50,763 nt of DNA from Mastigocoleus sp. MO_188.B34 (GTDB lineage Bacteria > Cyanobacteriota > Cyanobacteriia > Cyanobacteriales > Nostocaceae). Made by a program: the position numbers and the translations under genes. The stretch covers positions 1 to 50,763 of the forward strand of contig NZ_JASJDK010000034.1 in the NCBI RefSeq assembly GCF_030065675.1, given 5' to 3'. Below are positions 46,001-50,763 of the stretch, piece after piece (within the stretch, counting starts at the first letter, position 1; the number at the start of each line of letters is the position of its first letter). The notes under the pieces are model-generated. The model was not told the origin of the DNA, made no database searches, and saw nothing but the letters and a program-made list of their open reading frames with translations.

Positions 46001-49000
46001 TTACAGTTGTAGATATTGAAACTGCGATTGTACAAGATGTTTTAGCATTGGGTGTTAAAGACTACAGCAAAGGTCAACCAACGGTAACTAACTATGAAGT
46101 TCAAGGTTTGGGAGCGATCGCTAATGGTGATGGTGTACCTCTCAAAACTCCTTCCGGTCAAACTATTGATTTGGGGGGTCTGTCTGGTTTGTACTATGCG
46201 GGTCAGGATGGTGACAAAATTAAGTTTGTAACTGTTCCCGATCGCGGTCCTAACCCTGATATATTTACAGAAGATAAAAACGGTGATGGTACGGCTGATA
46301 CTGTTCGTCCCTTAGCTTTACCCGATTATCAAGCCCGAATTGTTGAAATAGAACTGGATACATCAACAGGGGTTGCTAGCGTTACCAATGAGATTTTTCT
46401 CACCCGCAATGATAATGGTGTAAGTAAACCCATCACAGGTGCTCCCAACTTTGTTTTTGATACTGAAGGAAACCAAGTTGATGAATTCCCTGTAGATGCT
46501 GCTGGTAATCCGGTAGAGTTAGATCCCTTTGGTGGGGATATGGAAGGTATTGTTATCGATCCAGATGGGAATTACTGGACGGTTGACGAATATCGTCCTG
46601 CAATTTACCAGTTTGATAGCGATGGGGTGCTTTTAAATCGTTTTATTCCCGAAGGTACAGCAGCATCAGCAGGTCAATCGGAGGGTACCTATGGAACGGA
46701 AACATTACCTGAAGAATATGCAAATCGTCGTCGCAATCGCGGTTTTGAAGCCGTAGCTCTGGATACCGATGAGGGAATTCTCTACTCATTTATCCAAACT
46801 CCTTTAGCAAATCCAGACCGGGATGCTTCCGATAATTCCGATGTGATTCGCATTTTGGGGATTAATCCTGCAACTGGCGAACCTGTTTCCGAATACGTTT
46901 ATTTACTGGAAGATCCAGCAGTACGTTCTGGGGGACGAGTTGATAAAATTGGCGATGCGACTTATGTTGGTGACGGTAAATTCCAAGTTATCGAACGGGA
47001 TTCAGCTGTTGGTGCAAATGCGAAGAAGTTTATCTTTGAAATTGACCTTAAAGGTGCAACCAACGTTCTCGATACCACTTCCCTGTTACCTGGAAAAACT
47101 CTAGAACAGCATACAGCAGATGAACTAGTCACCCAAGGTATTAACCCCGTTCATAAAACTAAAATTACAAACTTACCTTCCATTGGTTATGATGCCGGTG
47201 ATAAGCCCGAAGGTTTAGCATTATTACCGGATGGTCGCTTAGCTGTAATTAACGATAATGACTTTGGACTGTTAGATGAAACCATTCCCCAAGATGGTTC
47301 GGGAAAAGTTGTACTCAATCCCAATCCTACCAAAACAATATTGGGATTAATTGAATTCCCGGAAGGTAATAAACTGGATGCTAGTAATGAAGATGGTGGG
47401 ATAAACCTCCAGAATCACCCAGTTTTTGGATTGTATCAGCCCGATGCGATCGATAGTTTTGTTGCTGATGGTAGGACCTATTACATCACTGCAAATGAAG
47501 GTGATGCTCGTATCCGTCCCGATGGCGATATTGAAGATAGTCAAGGTAATGTTTTAATCGAAGAAGGTGACATCTTTAATGAAGAACAACGGATAGGTAA
47601 AGCAACTTTAGATCCTGATGTCTTCCCCAATGCTGAAGAACTACAAAAAGATGAAAACCTCGGTCGCTTAAAAATTACTAACACCTTGGGTGACTTGGAC
47701 GGCGATGGCGATTTCGATCAATTATTTAGTTATGGTGGTCGTTCCTTCTCCGTTTGGGATGAATTTGGTAACTTGGTATTTGATAGCGGTGACCAAATAG
47801 CGAAAATTACTGCGGAACAAACCCCAGAACTCTTCAATGCTAATGATGGAGATCCAGCCGAATTCGATCAACGTTCCGACGATAAGGGTGCTGAACCCGA
47901 ATCCGTAACCGTTGGTAAGATTAACGGTAAACCTTATGGTTTCATTGGGTTAGAACGTGCTGGAGGTGGAGTACTAGTTTATGACCTCAGCAATCCCACC
48001 GCACCTGAATTTGTTCAATATATTCGCACCGAAGGTGACATTGCTCCTGAAGGGTTAAAGTTTATTCCTGCTTCCGAAAGTCCTAATGGTAATCCGGTGT
48101 TGGTGGTTGCAAATGAAGAAAGCAAAACCACTACCCTTTATGATATTGAAGTTAATGATACTCAAGCTTCTAACTACACCCTGCAACTTCTCCATGCTGC
48201 AGATCAAGAAGCAGGAATTCCCGCACTTGAGGACGCACCTAACTTTTCAGCAGTTCTCAACGCTTTGAAAAACGAAGATGCAAACCAAGATGGAAATCCA
48301 GATTATGAAAATACCCTGCTCCTATCTTCCGGTGATGCTTATATTCCCGGTATTTTCCTAGATGCGAGTGCTGACCCTGAATTAGCTCCTTTATTGGGTA
48401 AAGAAGGTAGAGGTCGCTCCGACATCATTATTCAAAACGAACTGGGATTTGAAGCAATAGCTTTAGGGAACCACGAATTCGATTTAGGTACTGAGTTTGT
48501 AGCTTCCGTAGTTGCTCCCGATGGTGAATATCCCGGTGCAAATTTCCCCTATCTCAGTTCCAACTTAGACTTTAGTAACGATGAAAACCTCAAAGATTTA
48601 GTTACTGAAGACGGACAAGAAGCTAGTACTATTCCCAGTAAACTGGCTAAAAGTGCGATCGTTACAATTAACGGGGAAAAAATCGGGGTTGTCGGTGCAA
48701 CGACGCCAAATTTAGCTAATATCTCCTCCACCGGTGATGTAGTAATTTCCCCCGAGAATCCCGATGATATTGCAGCTTTAGCAGCTGAAATTCAAACATC
48801 AGTTGATGCATTACTTGCAGATAATCCAGACCTTAATAAAGTAGTCTTGGTATCTCACATGCAGCAAATAGCTATCGAGGAAAAATTGGCTGGTTTGCTC
48901 AGAAATGTCGATATTATTATGGCTGGTGGGTCTAATACCCTGTTAGCGGATGAAACCGATCGCTTGCGGGATGGAGATGAAAATGAAGGTGTTTATCCCA

Positions 49001-50706
49001 TTCTAAAAACCGATGCTGATGGTAAACCAGTTGCGCTAATCAATACCGATGGAAACTATAAGTATGTTGGTCGCTTGGTTGTGGACTTCGACAGTGACGG
49101 TAATATTATTCCTGAAAGTATTGACCCCAATGTTAGCGGTGCTTACGCGACAGACGCAGCAGGTGTTGCAGCAGTAAATGGTAATCCCGACCCAGAAATC
49201 GTCGAAATTACCAACGCTTTACGGGATGTCATCACCGACTTAGAAAGTAACTTCTTTGGAATCACCGATACATTTCTCAACGGTACCAGAGGTGACGTGC
49301 GCACCCAGGAAACCAACCTCGGTAACTTAACTGCTGATGCAAATCTCGCGATCGCCAAACAAACCGACCCCGAAGTAGTAATTTCCATTAAAAACGGCGG
49401 TGGAATTCGCGATAACATCGGTAGAGTATTTACACCTCCCGGTGCAACTGAATCTGAATTCTTACCACCAGCAGCAAACGAATTAGCCGGTAAACCAGAA
49501 GGTGGAATTTCTCAAGTTGACATCCAAAATGCTCTGAGATTCAACAACGGTCTGACTCTAGTAACCGTAACCGCTCAAGAATTACTTGATATTATCGAGC
49601 ATGGAGTATCAGCAAGTGAAGATGGTGCGACACCCGGACGTTTTCCTCAAGTAAGCGGTTTACAATTCAGCTTTGACGATGACTCACCAGTTGGTGATAG
49701 GGTAGAATCCCTCGCAATTGTGGATGAAAATGGCGAAGTTACAGATGTCATAGCTCGGGATGGAGAACTACAAGGTGATGCTAATCGTACCTTCCGGGTT
49801 GTAACCTTAAATTTCCTTGCTGAGGGTGGTGATGGTTATTCCTTCCCTGACCGCGATGTGGTGCAGTTAACCCAAGCAGAAGATGCTCCTCGTAGCGGTG
49901 AAGCAACCTTTGCACCCGATGGTTCCGAACAAGATGCTTTAGCTGAATTCTTAGAAGCAAACTTCTCCCAAGAAAACCCTTTTACTACAGAAGATGTTGC
50001 ACCTGCGGAAGATACCCGGATTCAAAACCTTGATTTCCGTCAAGATACCGTATTAGATGGAGCAACTAATGGAGGTAATGGAAACGGTGGAGAACCTCAA
50101 AACCCATCAGGTGGTACCAAAGATGCAGACCTATTTGTCATTGGAGACAACTTAAAGAGCAGTGGTAACATCCTATTTGCTGGTGCTGGCGATGATGAAA
50201 TCGATCTAACCGGTGGAAGCAGAAATCGCGTTAATGCTGGTCGTGGTGACGATCTGATTTTTGTCGGTCGCGAAGATCGGGTATTTGGTGGTCCTGGTAA
50301 TGACGAATTCGATGCTACCGATGGTATGGGTGGTAATCGGATGTCTGGTGGAAAAGGTAACGATATCTTCTTCTTAGGTAAATCCGATCGCGCTCTTGGT
50401 GGTCGAGGGAATGATCAACTCTACATCCAATCCGGCGGTGACAACATTATTTCTGGTGGTAAAGGTGCGGATCAATTCTGGATTTTCAATGCAGAAACTC
50501 CCGAATCTCCTAACACCATCCTTGATTTTGAAGTTGGTACCGATGTCATTGGTACTTTAGGTATTGATGCAGGAGCTTTAACACTTAATGAAATCAATGG
50601 TAACACCGAGGTTCTTTTAGGCGAGCAAACATTAGCAACCTTAAATGGTGTCACAGGTTTGGATCTAAATGACAACAATCAGTTTGTTTTTGTAGATTTT
50701 GGTTAA
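43099..50706 (+). CDS. giant RTX protein: nuclease, phytase-like esterase and 5'-nucleotidase in one chain
   Basis: A complete 2535-residue protein with GTG start and AGGAGAG eight bases upstream. Domains in order: lamin-tail-like (1-165); OB-fold (about 175-430); endonuclease/exonuclease/phosphatase domain (442-745) with 'QEVQD', 'NHFSSKGG', 'GDLNEFEF', 'SLDHILV' and 'SDHDPL' all present; start of a 'choice-of-anchor I' propeller (760-985); phytase-type esterase domain (about 990-1325, with 'VPDRGPNPD', 'GGDMEGIVID', 'RNRGFEAVALD', 'VIERDSAVGANAKKF'); rest of the propeller (1370-1685); 5'-nucleotidase (1691-2310) with 'GNHEFD' (near 1790), 'NGGGIR' (near 2098) and 'GGDGYSF'; then RTX GGxGxD repeats (2340-2485). 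No signal peptide, so type I export is likely. The set would release phosphate from DNA, nucleotides and organic phosphates; this is inference. Confidence 0.9.
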   Translation: MATVFINEFHYDNSGTDSNEFIEVAGPADIDLRGWSIVLYNGNNGAPYRTISLSGTIPDLDNGFGTIAVDLPTNGIQNGSPDGIALVDNGNSLIQFLSYEGSFTAVGGPADGITSTDIGVSQSGATPVNSSLQLQGTGKEDSDFNWVAVDGSNTKGSINTSQTFSDSVGSSITKIYEIQGEGHTSPFLSQSVTTTGIVTAVDSNGFYLQDPTGDDNNGTSDAIFVFTGSAPGVKVGDDVEVSGTVSEFTPGSASSGNLSTTQISGSPSITVKSSGNTLPAATIIGSGGRVPPNKNIDDDAFASFDPDTDGIDFFESLEGMRVTAKDAVAIAPTNRFGEIFTVVDNGENATGISDSFQDSSALRGTLNISPDDFNPEKVQIDADSDILPGFEFPEVNTGAKLGDVTGVVSYGFGNFEINPTEAFSVTPSELQPDVTSLKGDTDKLTVASYNVLNLDSNDGDGDTDVANGRFDAIAKQIINNLNSPDIIGLQEVQDNNGSDDAGITAADETLQKLVDAIAANGGPQYSFIDNTFIGNDTSGGQPVGNIRTAFLYNSDRVSLNEGSVESIQNADQQTNPENPFFDSRLPLVAKFTFNGEEVTVVNNHFSSKGGSSPILGVEQPFEARQEDVTVNGSLDERQDQAQAVKGYVDDILAADSEAKVVVLGDLNEFEFVSPVETLAQSLTNLTETLPEDERYSFIFQGNSQSLDHILVSNNLADTAKFDVVHVNSEFAETDARASDHDPLVASLSIHKKNSNMDSQQIELSKISTFTSEDGAEIVAHDPTTQRLFITTGDTIEIIDISDPTNPTKVRDIDITAIGGGANSVAVKNGIVAVAVEAETKQDKGKVAFYNTEGEFQGSVTVGALPDMLTFTPDGNKIIVANEGEPNDDYTVDPEGSISIVDISNGVASATVKTASFNGFDDQKQALINKGVRIFGPDATVSEDLEPEYIAVSPDGATAIVTLQENNAVTVVDIETAIVQDVLALGVKDYSKGQPTVTNYEVQGLGAIANGDGVPLKTPSGQTIDLGGLSGLYYAGQDGDKIKFVTVPDRGPNPDIFTEDKNGDGTADTVRPLALPDYQARIVEIELDTSTGVASVTNEIFLTRNDNGVSKPITGAPNFVFDTEGNQVDEFPVDAAGNPVELDPFGGDMEGIVIDPDGNYWTVDEYRPAIYQFDSDGVLLNRFIPEGTAASAGQSEGTYGTETLPEEYANRRRNRGFEAVALDTDEGILYSFIQTPLANPDRDASDNSDVIRILGINPATGEPVSEYVYLLEDPAVRSGGRVDKIGDATYVGDGKFQVIERDSAVGANAKKFIFEIDLKGATNVLDTTSLLPGKTLEQHTADELVTQGINPVHKTKITNLPSIGYDAGDKPEGLALLPDGRLAVINDNDFGLLDETIPQDGSGKVVLNPNPTKTILGLIEFPEGNKLDASNEDGGINLQNHPVFGLYQPDAIDSFVADGRTYYITANEGDARIRPDGDIEDSQGNVLIEEGDIFNEEQRIGKATLDPDVFPNAEELQKDENLGRLKITNTLGDLDGDGDFDQLFSYGGRSFSVWDEFGNLVFDSGDQIAKITAEQTPELFNANDGDPAEFDQRSDDKGAEPESVTVGKINGKPYGFIGLERAGGGVLVYDLSNPTAPEFVQYIRTEGDIAPEGLKFIPASESPNGNPVLVVANEESKTTTLYDIEVNDTQASNYTLQLLHAADQEAGIPALEDAPNFSAVLNALKNEDANQDGNPDYENTLLLSSGDAYIPGIFLDASADPELAPLLGKEGRGRSDIIIQNELGFEAIALGNHEFDLGTEFVASVVAPDGEYPGANFPYLSSNLDFSNDENLKDLVTEDGQEASTIPSKLAKSAIVTINGEKIGVVGATTPNLANISSTGDVVISPENPDDIAALAAEIQTSVDALLADNPDLNKVVLVSHMQQIAIEEKLAGLLRNVDIIMAGGSNTLLADETDRLRDGDENEGVYPILKTDADGKPVALINTDGNYKYVGRLVVDFDSDGNIIPESIDPNVSGAYATDAAGVAAVNGNPDPEIVEITNALRDVITDLESNFFGITDTFLNGTRGDVRTQETNLGNLTADANLAIAKQTDPEVVISIKNGGGIRDNIGRVFTPPGATESEFLPPAANELAGKPEGGISQVDIQNALRFNNGLTLVTVTAQELLDIIEHGVSASEDGATPGRFPQVSGLQFSFDDDSPVGDRVESLAIVDENGEVTDVIARDGELQGDANRTFRVVTLNFLAEGGDGYSFPDRDVVQLTQAEDAPRSGEATFAPDGSEQDALAEFLEANFSQENPFTTEDVAPAEDTRIQNLDFRQDTVLDGATNGGNGNGGEPQNPSGGTKDADLFVIGDNLKSSGNILFAGAGDDEIDLTGGSRNRVNAGRGDDLIFVGREDRVFGGPGNDEFDATDGMGGNRMSGGKGNDIFFLGKSDRALGGRGNDQLYIQSGGDNIISGGKGADQFWIFNAETPESPNTILDFEVGTDVIGTLGIDAGALTLNEINGNTEVLLGEQTLATLNGVTGLDLNDNNQFVFVDFG

Positions 50707-50731
50707 TTCTGAATAATTTTGATTGGTGTTT

Positions 50732-50763
50732 GAGACGATCCATTGGGTCGTCTCGTTTCTTTT
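50732..50763 (+). terminator. rho-independent terminator of the giant gene (GAGACG-type hairpin)
   Basis: GAGACGA and TCGTCTC (50732-50738, 50748-50754) with inner CC/GG pairing and a short loop, followed by GTTTCTTTT. It lies 25 bases after the stop codon and its arms match the GAGACG palindrome family (copy 5). Confidence 0.85.

Overview
This is cyanobacterial chromosomal DNA, most likely from a filamentous, heterocyst-forming order (Nostocales-like). The sequence shows AT-rich intergenic regions, many HIP1 octamers (GCGATCGC), runs of short tandemly repeated sequence such as TTCTGAC heptads and GGTAATTGGTAAT blocks between genes, and cyanobacterial versions of PilT, GlgA, HemJ, TrmFO and KaiB-like proteins. 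The genus cannot be fixed from the window alone. No rRNA, tRNA, CRISPR array or complete insertion sequence was found.

Bases 1-18500. The 3' end of a YjbQ-family gene is followed by a GH13 glycosidase, an unknown protein, hemJ (interrupted at a 12-A run), a protein with a C-terminal KaiB fold, and a PilT-like ATPase. Next come a small membrane protein, wecB, a block of tandem repeats, glgA (glycogen synthesis) and hemC (tetrapyrrole synthesis). After a gene-poor stretch containing a 48-codon small gene there are a pentapeptide-repeat/TPR protein, a TenA-family thiaminase, a 59-codon membrane peptide, and a minus-strand stress module: MarR regulator, SnoaL-like protein and glutathionyl-hydroquinone reductase. 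Two matching inverted repeats overlap a candidate promoter between the regulator and the other two genes.

Bases 18700-33300. ilvD (branched-chain amino acids) precedes a compact three-gene cluster: an acetoacetate-decarboxylase-like protein, a cytochrome P450 and an ICMT/DUF1295-like membrane methyltransferase. This looks like an uncharacterised tailoring pathway. Then come a nuclease-like protein and a membrane protein, followed by the glycine cleavage genes: gcvP on the minus strand, with gcvT and gcvH diverging from it (photorespiration and one-carbon metabolism). A YbjN-domain protein and a WD40 gene remnant follow.

Bases 33500-50763. A small ORF overlaps the 3' end of sbcC (DNA repair), then comes trmFO (tRNA modification). 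A MITE-like nested palindrome precedes a repeat protein whose four 29-residue repeats each begin with a HIP1 octamer. A toxin-antitoxin pair follows. The window ends with a complete 7.6-kb gene for a 2535-residue RTX protein. It carries an endonuclease/exonuclease domain, a phytase-type esterase domain lying inside a beta-propeller, and a 5'-nucleotidase, all in one chain. This looks like a secreted phosphate-scavenging enzyme and is the most striking gene here. Its terminator hairpin shares arms with a palindrome family scattered through the window.
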